The notes below the pieces were generated by a model, which searched no databases, was not told the DNA's origin, and saw nothing but the letters and a program-made list of their open reading frames with translations. A stretch of 22,433 nucleotides of DNA from Opitutaceae bacterium (lineage in GTDB: Bacteria; Verrucomicrobiota; Verrucomicrobiia; Opitutales; Opitutaceae), in contig SXZN01000135.1 in the NCBI GenBank assembly GCA_005787865.1, positions 1 to 22,433 of the forward strand. The letters are read 5' to 3'. A program made the translations under genes and the position numbers. Positions 14,683-22,433 of this stretch are shown here, in pieces (the stretch's first letter is position 1; the number at the start of each line of letters is the position of its first letter).

Positions 14683-15921
14683 TTAGTGCGCTCCGTCGGC
14701 GAAGACGATTCCACCCACAATCGTGCCAGTGCAGTGGCTCGTGTATTCAAAAGGGTCGCCATCATAGAGGGCCAGATCGGCATCTTTACCCACGACGAGG
14801 GAACCGGTGCGATCGGCGATGCCGAGTAATTGGGCCGCGCCACTGGTAATGCTGGCGAGGGCGGCTTCAAAGCCGAGGCCATGGGCAGCGGCGACCGCTG
14901 CTTCAAATAACACTACCCGAGTTTTCGGCACATAGGCTTCATAGCTGCTCTGTAAGGCAATGGGGATGCCGGCCGCCTGCAGTTTTCCGGCCGTTTCCAC
15001 GCTGAGATTTTCCATGTCTTCGTAGCTGCGTTGCATCGTGGGGTGCACAATCACGGGAAACCCACTGGCTTTAATTTGGGCCAAAACCATTGGCGCATCA
15101 GCGCAGCCATCGAGAACAATTTTAAGATTAAATTCTTGGGCGAGGCGGAGGGCTGAGATAATATCCTGCTGACGATTAGCCGTAATCAACAGGGGCTGCA
15201 CCCCAGCCAGAGCGCGGAGGAGGGTTTCGGTTTTTAAATCCCGAGCCGGGCGCTTGCTCTCGTCTTTAGCCTCGCGCTTCTTGGCGTACTCTTGAGCTTT
15301 GATTAGTTCAGCGCGCAACATCGCGACCGCTTTGGAGCGGTTGCCAGGTGATTTGCTCGCGGCGGGCCCACCTTCGGCATTAGTCAGACCGTTGCGACCT
15401 AGCGTGACGGCGGTCATCGCGGCAGGATTAATCACATCCTCATCCGCCGTCCGGCCAAATGTTTTCACAATCATCGTTTGCCCAGAAATCAGTGCGGCGG
15501 GGGCATGACCGGTATTGACGGTGGTGACACCGTAAGAGCGCACCCAGCGGACGAGAGGATCTTTGGCGTTATAGGCATCCAGGGCGCGGAGTTCCGGTTG
15601 CACGGCCGAAGACTTTTCTAACATATCTTGATCCTGAGCTTGGTTGAGTAAGCCCGAGAGGCCGACGGTAGCATGGGCATCGATCAATCCAGGCGTAACG
15701 ACGGCGGCTTGCAGGATGCGGTAGCCCTCGGGAATCTTTACGGAAGCCTTGGGGCCCAGCGCGGTGATTTTACCATCACGCAGGAGAATAACGCCGTCTT
15801 TTAGCGGCGCACCGGCCATCGTGTAGATGGTGGCGCCCATGACCGCGATATTTTCGGCGTGCGCGCCGCCCAGGGCGATGAGCCAAGTGACCAGTAAGCT
15901 AAAGCGAGTAATTGTTTTCAT
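14683..15921 (-). CDS. Exported amidohydrolase-like protein with altered metal-binding motifs
   Basis: A 412-residue protein with an Ala-X-Ala type signal peptide (about 1-22, ending GGAHA), so probably periplasmic. It follows the amidohydrolase fold: an N-terminal beta part with a DGVILLRDGKITALGP strand (42-57), then VVTPGLIDAH and, near the end, TGSLVVGKDADLALYDGDPF. Its metal site is altered. The usual HxH after beta-strand 1 is DAHATVG (H83 only, second His replaced by Thr85), and where the intact partner has HTDD this protein has LQSSYEAY. It overlaps the upstream amidohydrolase gene (15918-17261) by 4 bp. It may be an inactive partner that pairs with the other product, or a mononuclear variant. 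The family call is firm, activity is doubtful. Confidence 0.85.
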   Translation of the reverse strand: MKTITRFSLLVTWLIALGGAHAENIAVMGATIYTMAGAPLKDGVILLRDGKITALGPKASVKIPEGYRILQAAVVTPGLIDAHATVGLSGLLNQAQDQDMLEKSSAVQPELRALDAYNAKDPLVRWVRSYGVTTVNTGHAPAALISGQTMIVKTFGRTADEDVINPAAMTAVTLGRNGLTNAEGGPAASKSPGNRSKAVAMLRAELIKAQEYAKKREAKDESKRPARDLKTETLLRALAGVQPLLITANRQQDIISALRLAQEFNLKIVLDGCADAPMVLAQIKASGFPVIVHPTMQRSYEDMENLSVETAGKLQAAGIPIALQSSYEAYVPKTRVVLFEAAVAAAHGLGFEAALASITSGAAQLLGIADRTGSLVVGKDADLALYDGDPFEYTSHCTGTIVGGIVFADGAH

Positions 15922-17261
15922 TGTTCACCTCCATTATTGGCGTTCGCGATTAAGTCCCCTGCGCTGGTGAAACAACAGAGCTGGGCGCGGCGGGAATCAC
16001 CGGCGCCCGCCCCACCGACTGCATAAAGATGATCGGCTGGGCGGGAGAGATCGAAAACCTTCGTTCCTTCAACCCAGGTTTGCTCAATGTGGGCATAGAC
16101 ACTCAACGGATCAGCGGAGAGTACAATGAAGTCAGCATCCTTGCCCGGTTCCAGTGAGCCGACGCGGGCGTCGAGGCCGAGAATTTTAGCGTTGGCGATC
16201 GTGACGGCGGCGAGGGCTCCTTGGCGCGTCATGCCCGCCCGAACGGCCAACGCGGCTGAGCGCAGGAAGCGCCGCGAATCGCAAATGGGGTCGTCGGTAT
16301 GAAAACCCACGAGCACGCCGGCTTGTTCTAAGATGGCTGGCGTGCGCCAGTCGGCATCTTTGGTTTCTAATTTACCACCGGGTGAATCAATCATGATCAC
16401 CGAGCAAGGCGCCTGGGCTGCGGCGATTTCGGGGGCCACCCTCCAGCCTTCGCTGACGTGGTGGAGAACAACCTTGAAACCAAATTCTTGGGCGAGGCGC
16501 AGCACCGTGAGAATATCGTCGTGGCGGTGCGTGTGATTTTGGACGATGCGTTGGCCGGCGAGGACCTCACTCATTTTCTCGAGCGCGAGGTCGCGCGGGG
16601 GAAGTTTTTCGGCGTCGCCATTGGCGCGTTTAATTTTGTCCCGATATTCTTGCGCCTTAATATATTCTGCCCGGACCAAAGCGGCCGATTTGGCGCGCGT
16701 TCCGGGAAAGCCATTGGCCCCGCGCATGGAATTAGTGCCATTGGCCATCTTGAGGCCGCCCGCGTTGGTGCCATCCGGCAGCTTGATTAATAAATCATCA
16801 ACGGTCCGGGCTTCGCGTAGTTTCAGATAAAGCGTTTGCCCGCTGATCAGGTGGCCGGAGCCCGGCATCACGTTGACGGTGGTGATACCGCCGGCCCGGG
16901 CTTTTTGAATCGAGGCATCGCGCGCATCGAGCGAGTCGAGCACGCGCGTTTCCGGTTGGATCGGGCCGGAGCCGTCGCCGCCGCTGCCGGAGCCAATGTG
17001 GCTATGGGAGTCGACGAGTCCCGGCATGAGCACCTTACCGGTGACATCGTGGATTTCGGCGTCCGCGGGAATCGCAATTTTGTCGGCCGCGCCGACGGCG
17101 ATAATCTTGCCGCCTGCGACGACGAGCACACCGCGGGCGATGGGCGCCCCGCTGATCGGAATAATTTGGGCGCCGGTAAAGACCTGCGGTTTCTCTTGGG
17201 CGTTAACGCTCGCGGTTAATCCGAGCAGTGCCGCGAGGCATAACAGGGGGCGATTTAGCAT
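15918..17261 (-). CDS. Exported amidohydrolase (imidazolonepropionase-like)
   Basis: A 447-residue metal-dependent hydrolase, probably periplasmic: residues 1-21 form a signal peptide ending ASVNA before QEKPQVF. An alternative start 21 codons upstream (17324) would put a polar extension before this signal, so the ATG at 17259-17261 is chosen. Metal-site motifs are intact: DSHSH (H86, H88), NHTHRHDD (H243, H245), HHVSEGW (H267, H268) and HTDDP (H321, D323, D324), with VGSLEPGKDADFIVLSADPL closing the fold. The family hydrolyses C-N bonds in cyclic amides or peptides; the substrate is unknown. The stop overlaps the start of the second amidohydrolase (TCAT at 15918-15921), so the two are translationally coupled. 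An MFS transporter gene diverges 95 bp away. Confidence 0.9.
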   Translation of the reverse strand: MLNRPLLCLAALLGLTASVNAQEKPQVFTGAQIIPISGAPIARGVLVVAGGKIIAVGAADKIAIPADAEIHDVTGKVLMPGLVDSHSHIGSGSGGDGSGPIQPETRVLDSLDARDASIQKARAGGITTVNVMPGSGHLISGQTLYLKLREARTVDDLLIKLPDGTNAGGLKMANGTNSMRGANGFPGTRAKSAALVRAEYIKAQEYRDKIKRANGDAEKLPPRDLALEKMSEVLAGQRIVQNHTHRHDDILTVLRLAQEFGFKVVLHHVSEGWRVAPEIAAAQAPCSVIMIDSPGGKLETKDADWRTPAILEQAGVLVGFHTDDPICDSRRFLRSAALAVRAGMTRQGALAAVTIANAKILGLDARVGSLEPGKDADFIVLSADPLSVYAHIEQTWVEGTKVFDLSRPADHLYAVGGAGAGDSRRAQLCCFTSAGDLIANANNGGEQ

Positions 17262-17356
17262 AGGCTGTAACCGTAGGCCATCGGGAGGTTTCAGCAAATG
17301 CAAAGCATGGTTGTAATTTGACACTTTCGCTCGCGCTTCAACGGTGGGAATCGTCT

Positions 17357-18634
17357 ATGACGACTGTCGCTGCCAGTAAAAAATTTCATTATGCTTGGAT
17401 CACCGCAGGCGTAACCTTCTGTGTGTTGTTGGCGGCGGCGGGAGCGCGGGCCGCGCCGGGAGTTCTTTTGCTGCCATTGGCTAATGAATTTCAATGGAGC
17501 CGTGCCACGGTGTCCTCGATCATTTCGATCAATATCTTTCTTTATGGTTTGATGGGCCCATTTGCCGCCGCGCTTTATCAGCGCTTCGGCCTCCGGCGCA
17601 CAATGATGGCGGCAATGACTTTGCTCGCGGCGGGTTATGGTCTTTCGACCCAGGCCACCAGTTACTGGCAGTTTGTGGTGCTGTGGGGCGTAGTCGTCGG
17701 CATAGGCTCAGGCCTGGCGGCCACCGTTCTCGGGGCGGCGGTTGCTAATCGCTGGTTCACTCACCGGCGCGGACTTGTGATGGGTTTGCTTACGGCGAGT
17801 ACCGCCACCGGGCAGTTAATTTTTCTCCCCAGCCTTGCTGCAGTGGTAACCACGCATGGCTGGCGCGGAGCGCCTCTTCTCGTGGCCGCCGCCGCCGTGC
17901 TGATGACTCCCCTTATCTGGTGGTTGATGCGCAATGATCCGCGGGATGTTGGCTTGCGGCCTTATGGTGAGACTGGTCCGGTGGAGTCGGCGATCCCCGT
18001 GATGGGGAATCCCGTGAAGCGGGCAATTGATGCTTTGCTGGAAGCGATGCACCGGCGTGATTTTTGGCTATTGGCCGGTTCCTTTTTTGTCTGTGGCGCC
18101 AGCACTAATGGTTTGATTGGGACGCATCTTATTTCGGCGGCTTTTGATTGTGGGATTCCGGCGGTGCGCGCAGCGGGGCTGTTGGCGATGATGGGTTTAT
18201 TTGATCTTGTTGGGACAATGGCCTCGGGCTGGTTGAGCGATCGTTACAACTGTCGCTACCTCTTGTTCATTTACTACGGGTTGCGCGGCATCTCGCTCTT
18301 ATTTTTGCCTATCGCGCTGCTTGGTCCGGTGGCCGGGTTGGGCGTGTTTGCCGTATTCTATGGGCTGGACTGGATCGCGACAGTGCCGCCAACCATTAAG
18401 CTGACCGGCGAGGTTTTTGGGCGCGAGAAGGCCAGCATCGTCTTTGGTTGGGTGGTCGCAGCCCACCAAGTGGGGGCCGCGTGGGCATCGTATGCGGCCG
18501 GGGTGCTGCGCACCGTGACGGGGACTTACACGCTAGCTTTCTTCAGCGCGGGGGCGCTGTGTCTGATCGCGGCGCTCGTTGTACTGCCGATCGGCCGGGG
18601 CCAACGGGCGACCCTGCGGCCAGTCTCAGCTTAG
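17357..18634 (+). CDS. MFS transporter (monocarboxylate/OFA-like)
   Basis: A 425-residue permease with about twelve membrane segments. It begins FHYAWITAGVTFCVLLAAAG, then GVLLLPLANEFQWSRATVSSI, an arrangement typical of the OFA/monocarboxylate-porter branch of the MFS (YxW-type first helix, then EFGWSR). Motif A appears as YQRFGLRRTMM (loop 2-3) and, in the second half, SGWLSDRYNCRYLL. The ATG at 17357 follows GGTGGGAA by about 7 bases, the best-placed Shine-Dalgarno-like site nearby, and skips 13 non-homologous residues of the longer frame. It diverges from the amidohydrolase pair across 95 bp, which suggests, without proving, uptake of their hydrolysis product. Its TAG overlaps the TAA of the convergent small gene (TTAG at 18631-18634). 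Confidence 0.9.
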   Translation: MTTVAASKKFHYAWITAGVTFCVLLAAAGARAAPGVLLLPLANEFQWSRATVSSIISINIFLYGLMGPFAAALYQRFGLRRTMMAAMTLLAAGYGLSTQATSYWQFVVLWGVVVGIGSGLAATVLGAAVANRWFTHRRGLVMGLLTASTATGQLIFLPSLAAVVTTHGWRGAPLLVAAAAVLMTPLIWWLMRNDPRDVGLRPYGETGPVESAIPVMGNPVKRAIDALLEAMHRRDFWLLAGSFFVCGASTNGLIGTHLISAAFDCGIPAVRAAGLLAMMGLFDLVGTMASGWLSDRYNCRYLLFIYYGLRGISLLFLPIALLGPVAGLGVFAVFYGLDWIATVPPTIKLTGEVFGREKASIVFGWVVAAHQVGAAWASYAAGVLRTVTGTYTLAFFSAGALCLIAALVVLPIGRGQRATLRPVSA

Positions 18635-18798
18635 CGTTTTAACTTGGCGCGGAGTTTTTTAATTTCCGGACTAACCGCGCTACAACCCTCCTGACCGCAA
18701 CCGGCGCCGGGGCTTTTTTTAAGCCAAGAGCGCATAAGCAGAGCGACGGCCATGCCCACAATCGCGAAAGCGATGAAAGTTTGGGTAGAGGCAGACAT
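18631..18798 (-). CDS. FeoB-associated Cys-rich membrane protein
   Basis: A 55-residue protein with one membrane helix (about 7-23, TFIAFAIVGMAVALLM), followed by the basic SWLKKS and a small Cys motif GCGQEGCS (C34, C39), and a charged C-terminal helix (PEIKKLRAKLKR). This matches the FeoB-associated Cys-rich membrane protein family, often encoded right after feoB and thought to help ferrous iron transport, perhaps as an iron or redox-sensing accessory in place of FeoC. The frame has an earlier start overlapping feoB (18825), but the ATG at 18796-18798 lies 16 bp beyond the feoB stop and starts just before the helix, so it is preferred. Its stop shares bases with that of the convergent MFS gene. 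Confidence 0.85.
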   Translation of the reverse strand: MSASTQTFIAFAIVGMAVALLMRSWLKKSPGAGCGQEGCSAVSPEIKKLRAKLKR

Positions 18799-18814
18799 GA
18801 ATAAAATTAGGCTA

Positions 18815-20950
18815 TCAATAATCAAGCGCTCGGCCGATTTGATAAATGGCGAAGCACACGAGCCACGCGGTACCGGTCATGTAGGCGATTTGAAAGAGGG
18901 GCCAGCGCCATGAGTTGGTTTCACGTTTTACTACGGCGATCGTACTCATGCACTGCATCGCGAAAACATAATAAACCATCAGGGTGATACAAACGAGTGG
19001 CGTGAATAAGCTGGCCCCATTCGGCCAGCGGGCTGCGCGTAAAGCGTCGCGGACCGGCAAAGTGTCCTCCCCGTTGTCCTGTACGCCAAAAATGACACTC
19101 ATCGAGCTGACAAAAACTTCGCGCGCGGCAAATGATGTCACTAAGCCGATTCCAATGCGCCAGTCGAAGCCCAGTGGTTTAATCACTGGTTCAAGGAGAT
19201 GGCCTGCTTGACCAGCAAAGCTGACCGCAATTTGCGCCTCAGCGGAGGCTTTAGGATCGGGATGTTTAGGGTAAGTGGTGAGGAACCACAGCACGATCGA
19301 GATGCCAAGGATGATGGTCCCGGCATTTTTTAAAAACAGCCAGCTGCGCTCCACCATTTGGCGAAGGATTTCCTTTAGGCGGGGCGGCTGATACGCCGGC
19401 AGCTCCATAATCATTAACGGCCGCGCGCTCTTGAAGAGCGTGCGTTTAAAAAGCCAAGCGAAGCCAAAAGCCCCGAGCGTACCCAAGAGATACATGAGCA
19501 GCATGAGACCCGCCTTCCACGTAGCCGGCAGGGCCGCGGCGGGCAGAAGAGTCGCAATCATGAGGAGATAGACAGGGAGCCGAGCGGAGCAGCTCATCAG
19601 TGGAGCAATTAAAATTGTGACGAGCCGATCTTTGGCGTTTTCGATCGTCCGAGTGGCCATAATCCCCGGAATAGCACAGGCGTAGGAGCCCAAGAGGGGG
19701 ATAAATGATTTTCCATGCAGCCCCACTTTGCTCATGGGGCGGTCCATCAGAAAAGCCGCGCGCGCCATATAGCCCGTGCTTTCGAGTAACCCCACGAAGA
19801 AAAACAAAATTAGAATTTGGGGAAGAAAGACGACAATGCCCCCGACCCCGCCGATCACGCCATCGGTTAAGAGATCGCGCAAATCACCTGGCGGGAGAAT
19901 ATTTTTAACTCCGCGGCTCAGCGCGGCGATGTGTGCATCGATCCAGTTCATCGGATATTCCGCCAGAGAAAAAATAGAAAAAAAGAGCGCAGCCATGACG
20001 AATCCAAAAAATAACCAACCCCAAATGGAATGCACGAGGACGGCATCTAGGCGGTCTGAGCCCGATAATTCTGGCGGGCGCGGGCGGCGCAGAACCTCGC
20101 GGCAGAGCGTATTAATGGCGTCGTAACGGCTGCGAATCAGGGTGCCGGACCAATTACTTTCTTCACGGGCACAGCGTTGTTGCCACGCGGCCAGCACGGC
20201 AGCGGTACGCGCACTCAGGGGTTTAGACCCCGCAATCCGCACGCTTTCGAAATCGGTGAGCAGCAGCAGCGCCTCGGCGCGCGCGATGAGTGGTGATTGG
20301 GCATCAGCATCGCTCAGCGACGCTTGTAATTCAGCGACGGCCGGTGCGATCGGGGCGGGAACATCCCAACGGTGTCGGGCTAACGGCAGATCGCTGCGAC
20401 TCATCGCGAGCTTAAGTTCAACCAAGCCCTCCCCTTTCACCGCGGCGCAGGCAATGACGACAACCCCGAGGGCGGCCGCCAGTTGGTGAGTATCAATCCG
20501 CAGGCCGGCTTTAACGGCCAAATCCATCATATTAAGCACCAGGATGACTGGACGACCTAAGTCGAGAATCTGGTGTACGAGGTAGAGGTTACGCTCAAGA
20601 TTGGTGGCATCGAGCACACAGATGACCCGATCCGGTTGCGGCGTATCTTCGCGTCGGCCAAATAAAACATCCCGCAAGACCGCTTCATCAGGTGAGCGCG
20701 CGGCCAAGGAGTAAGCGCCGGGGAGATCGATGATTTTCATTGGCCGGCCGTGCTGTGAGTAGCACTCGCCGATTTTCTTCTCCACCGTTACCCCGGGATA
20801 GTTGCCGACCTTCTGCCGTAACCCCGTCAGGGCGTTGAATAACGTGGTTTTACCGCAGTTCGGATTACCCACCATCGCATAGATCGGCGTGCGGGCAGAT
20901 CCCGACGGTCGCTTTTTACCCTGCGGCGTGATGTGCGGCGGCAAAATCAC
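18815..20950 (-). CDS. feoB: Ferrous iron transporter FeoB
   Basis: A 711-residue inner-membrane Fe(II) transporter with a cytosolic N-terminal G-protein domain: G1 GNPNCGKT (28-35), G2 region VGNYPGVTVEKK (48-59), G3 DLPG (75-78), G4 NMMD (140-143) and a G5-like CAAVKGEG. A helical GDI-like domain follows (about 190-290), then the membrane part with two Gate repeats; the first has the key SYACAIPGIMATRTI segment with its conserved Cys. The last helices end FAIYQIGRALDY. Length is slightly below the common 740-770. The start is GTG at 20948-20950, leaving a short basic leader (PQGKKRPSGSAR) before the G domain. feoA is 55 bp upstream and the Cys-rich accessory gene 16 bp downstream, forming a feoAB operon. 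Confidence 0.96.
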   Translation of the reverse strand: MILPPHITPQGKKRPSGSARTPIYAMVGNPNCGKTTLFNALTGLRQKVGNYPGVTVEKKIGECYSQHGRPMKIIDLPGAYSLAARSPDEAVLRDVLFGRREDTPQPDRVICVLDATNLERNLYLVHQILDLGRPVILVLNMMDLAVKAGLRIDTHQLAAALGVVVIACAAVKGEGLVELKLAMSRSDLPLARHRWDVPAPIAPAVAELQASLSDADAQSPLIARAEALLLLTDFESVRIAGSKPLSARTAAVLAAWQQRCAREESNWSGTLIRSRYDAINTLCREVLRRPRPPELSGSDRLDAVLVHSIWGWLFFGFVMAALFFSIFSLAEYPMNWIDAHIAALSRGVKNILPPGDLRDLLTDGVIGGVGGIVVFLPQILILFFFVGLLESTGYMARAAFLMDRPMSKVGLHGKSFIPLLGSYACAIPGIMATRTIENAKDRLVTILIAPLMSCSARLPVYLLMIATLLPAAALPATWKAGLMLLMYLLGTLGAFGFAWLFKRTLFKSARPLMIMELPAYQPPRLKEILRQMVERSWLFLKNAGTIILGISIVLWFLTTYPKHPDPKASAEAQIAVSFAGQAGHLLEPVIKPLGFDWRIGIGLVTSFAAREVFVSSMSVIFGVQDNGEDTLPVRDALRAARWPNGASLFTPLVCITLMVYYVFAMQCMSTIAVVKRETNSWRWPLFQIAYMTGTAWLVCFAIYQIGRALDY

Positions 20951-21005
20951 AGCGAAAAATTACCGCAAGCGTGGAGCCGATTCGCCATAATCTGGCGCCA
21001 ACTGC

Positions 21006-21257
21006 TCAGCGAACCCCGGCGGGCAAGGCTTCCACCAGAATAGCCATCGCGGCGTTGTGGTTGAGGGCGATGCGCGTGCCGTTAACTTGGCAAAGGCTGG
21101 TGGTGCGGCCAGATATTTTGGTAACCAAAGCGGCTTCGCCAAAGCCCATCTCGCGCAACCGTTGGGCGAAGCCGTCATCACCATTAATCACGCAAATTCG
21201 CCCAGTGGCTCCAGCGGCAAGCTGGCAAAGCGGCAAAAGGTGAAGTGCAGATGACAC
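21006..21257 (-). CDS. feoA: Ferrous iron transport protein FeoA
   Basis: An 83-residue SH3-like cytosolic protein that helps FeoB work. Typical FeoA segments are LCQLAAGATGRI (10-21), RLREMGFGEAALVTKI (33-48) and, at the end, NGTRIALNHNAAMAILVE, matching the VxxxGxxxALRxxxAxxIxVE pattern. The start is GTG (21255-21257), which puts the LPLCQL segment at residues 8-13; the family has about 75-85 residues. It is the first gene of the feoA-feoB-accessory run and begins only 34 bp after the T-run of the ATP synthase terminator, so its own promoter must lie in that short gap or inside the terminator region. No Fur box is recognisable there. Confidence 0.92.
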   Translation of the reverse strand: MSSALHLLPLCQLAAGATGRICVINGDDGFAQRLREMGFGEAALVTKISGRTTSLCQVNGTRIALNHNAAMAILVEALPAGVR

Positions 21258-21290
21258 GGTAGGTGAGACTAAGTATCAGGAATGAAGCAG

Positions 21291-21333
21291 AAAAAAGCCC
21301 TAGGTCAAACTACTCGTGGAGTAGGCCTAGAGC
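21291..21333 (-). terminator. Intrinsic terminator of the atp operon
   Basis: On the minus strand, 6 bases after the atpC stop, GCTCTAGG pairs with CCTAGGGC (8 bp, one G-T wobble), enclosing a second perfect 6-bp stem CTACTC-CAC-GAGTAG. Six T residues (plus-strand A at 21291-21296) follow at once. It separates ATP synthase transcription from feoA. Confidence 0.88.
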
Positions 21334-21339
21334 AAAAAG

Positions 21340-21747
21340 TTAGCGCCGCCGACGTTTGACGGCGAGCTGAACCCCAGAATAGCGCACCAGGCTCTGCAAG
21401 TGTTCGTATTGCTGGGGATCCATATCGTTCGCGGCCTTGAGCTCCTGCTCGGCCCGTTTCATCGCTAGCTCAACCGCATTTTCATCAATCTTCTCTTCAG
21501 TGATGGCATGCTCCGCGAGCACGCGAACGGTGTCGCCATCGATTTGGGCAAAGCCCCCCCCCACCGCCAACCACTGAATGGAGTTGCCCTTAGTGACGCG
21601 CAATTCGCCGCTCTCAATTTGGGTGAGCAAGGGAATGTGGCCGGGGAGAATACCAATTTCACCTTCAACGGTCGGAATCACGACACTATCAATCGAATCG
21701 GCATAAACCTTCGCTTCGGGCGTGACGATTTCGAGGATTAGCGACAT
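21340..21747 (-). CDS. atpC: ATP synthase F1 subunit epsilon
   Basis: A 135-residue subunit of the F1 central stalk, which couples rotation to catalysis and can inhibit ATP hydrolysis. The N-terminal beta-sandwich is clear: LEIVTPEAKVY (5-15), VVIPTVEGEIGILPGH (22-37), PLLTQIESGELRV (39-51) and AVGGGFAQIDGDTVRVLAEHA (62-82). The C-terminal two-helix part (ELAMKRAEQELKAANDMD to QLAVKRRRR) is present. Length is normal. The ATG at 21745-21747 fits the family N-terminus. atpD lies 46 bp upstream on the same strand, the usual atpD-atpC order, and a strong terminator follows the stop by 6 bases, so this is the operon's last gene. Confidence 0.95.
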   Translation of the reverse strand: MSLILEIVTPEAKVYADSIDSVVIPTVEGEIGILPGHIPLLTQIESGELRVTKGNSIQWLAVGGGFAQIDGDTVRVLAEHAITEEKIDENAVELAMKRAEQELKAANDMDPQQYEHLQSLVRYSGVQLAVKRRRR

Positions 21748-21793
21748 GGGGGTGAAATATTAAGTAACGAGGATTAAGCGTGAGCGGGTCTCG

Positions 21794-22433
21794 TTACTTT
21801 TTCGCGGAAGCTGCGAGCACTTCGTCAATGCCGCCTTTCATGTAGAAGTCACCTTCCGCAACATGATCAAGCTCGCCATCGAGAATCATCTTGAAGCCGC
21901 GGACCGTCTCTTTGACGGGAACGTATTTACCAGGCGTACCGGTAAACACTTCCGCCACGGCGAACGGTTGTGAAAGTAAGCGTTGGATTTTGCGGGCGCG
22001 GTAGACCATGAGCTTATCCTCGGGGGGAAGCTCATCGAGACCGAGAATTGCAATGATGTCCTGGAGATCCTTGTAGCGTTGCAGTACGCGTTGGACTTCG
22101 CGGGCGACGCGATAGTGCTCTTCGCCGACGATGTCAGCTTGCAGCGCTTTAGAAACCGAGGCCAGCGGGTCGACGGCCGGATAGATACCGAGTTCGGCGA
22201 TCGAACGCTCGAGTACGATCGTGGAGTCCAAGTGCGCGAAAGTATTGGCCGGCGCCGGGTCGGTCAAATCGTCCGCCGGTACGTAGACCGCTTGCACAGA
22301 AGTGATGGAGCCTTTCTTGGTCGAAGTGATGCGCTCTTGGAGGAGGCCCATTTCGTTGGCGAGCGTAGGCTGGTAACCGACCGCCGAAGGCGACCGGCCG
22401 AGGAGCGCAGACACTTCCGCGCCGGCTTGCGAG
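21794..22433 (-). CDS. atpD: ATP synthase F1 subunit beta (partial, 5' end outside window)
   Basis: The C-terminal 212 residues of the catalytic beta subunit; the gene runs off the right edge of the window (the frame is open to 22433, so any internal ATG is not the start). It begins in QAGAEVSALLGRSPSAVGYQPTL, followed by the hallmark TSTKKGSITSVQAVYVPADDLTDPAP and HLDSTIVLERSIAELGIYPAVDPLAS, which includes the ATP synthase alpha/beta signature (PAVDPLxSxS). The DELPPEDKLMVYRARKIQRLLSQPF segment and the C-terminal domain follow to the stop. No nucleotide P-loop is visible because it lies upstream of the window. Followed by atpC after 46 bp. Confidence 0.97.
   Translation of the reverse strand, partial: SQAGAEVSALLGRSPSAVGYQPTLANEMGLLQERITSTKKGSITSVQAVYVPADDLTDPAPANTFAHLDSTIVLERSIAELGIYPAVDPLASVSKALQADIVGEEHYRVAREVQRVLQRYKDLQDIIAILGLDELPPEDKLMVYRARKIQRLLSQPFAVAEVFTGTPGKYVPVKETVRGFKMILDGELDHVAEGDFYMKGGIDEVLAASAKK

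Noticed and set aside
17318..17323. TTGACA upstream of the MFS gene as a -35 box.
   Set aside because: No acceptable -10 element occurs at a 16-19 bp spacing.

Overview
The window looks like chromosomal DNA of a Gram-negative bacterium, most plausibly a member of the Verrucomicrobiota (Opitutales-like). This is an inference from gene content (an OleC/OleD pair, paired secreted amidohydrolases, F-type ATP synthase beside feoAB, queC-queE). No rRNA or other strong taxonomic marker is present and no search was run. Genes are tightly packed: same-strand neighbours repeatedly share ATGA start/stop overlaps, convergent neighbours twice share stop codons, and GTG/TTG starts are frequent.

Layout. 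(a) 1-~4885 is visibly AT-richer than the rest (bases 3241-3300 are 23/60 G+C, against 32/60 for 9301-9360, by hand count). It holds a decayed C-terminal fragment of a nucleotide-sugar dehydrogenase (51-227, minus), then a minus-strand operon-like run transcribed from AbgT-family transporter to MFS transporter to Gfo/Idh/MocA oxidoreductase, and a truncated-looking orphan ORF (4415-4843). This is probably an acquired or rearranged segment. (b) 4889-5119 is a gene-free block holding five consecutive hairpin-forming inverted repeats exactly at the composition boundary. (c) 5120-7358: two divergent RNA methyltransferases, a TrmA/RlmD-type m5U enzyme and a SpoU/TrmH-type 2'-O enzyme. (d) 7355-11211, minus: rnd (RNase D), oleC and oleD, apparently co-transcribed, giving half of the long-chain olefin pathway with no oleA or oleB nearby. 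(e) 11511-13595, plus: queC, queE (7-deazaguanine/queuosine precursor synthesis) and an exoD-like membrane protein, preceded by a 299-bp leader. (f) 13616-18634: a zinc-free MDR oxidoreductase, two overlapping exported amidohydrolases (one with its metal-binding motifs lost), and a divergent MFS transporter. (g) 18631-21257, minus: feoA, feoB and a small FeoB-associated Cys-rich membrane protein for ferrous iron uptake. (h) 21291-22433, minus: end of the ATP synthase operon (atpD partial, atpC) closed by a clear intrinsic terminator.

The most interesting points are the oleCD pair without oleAB, the amidohydrolase whose HxH and HTDD motifs are replaced beside an intact partner, and the hairpin-rich block at the edge of the AT-rich segment. 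No CRISPR array, tRNA, rRNA, intact insertion sequence or defence system was found.
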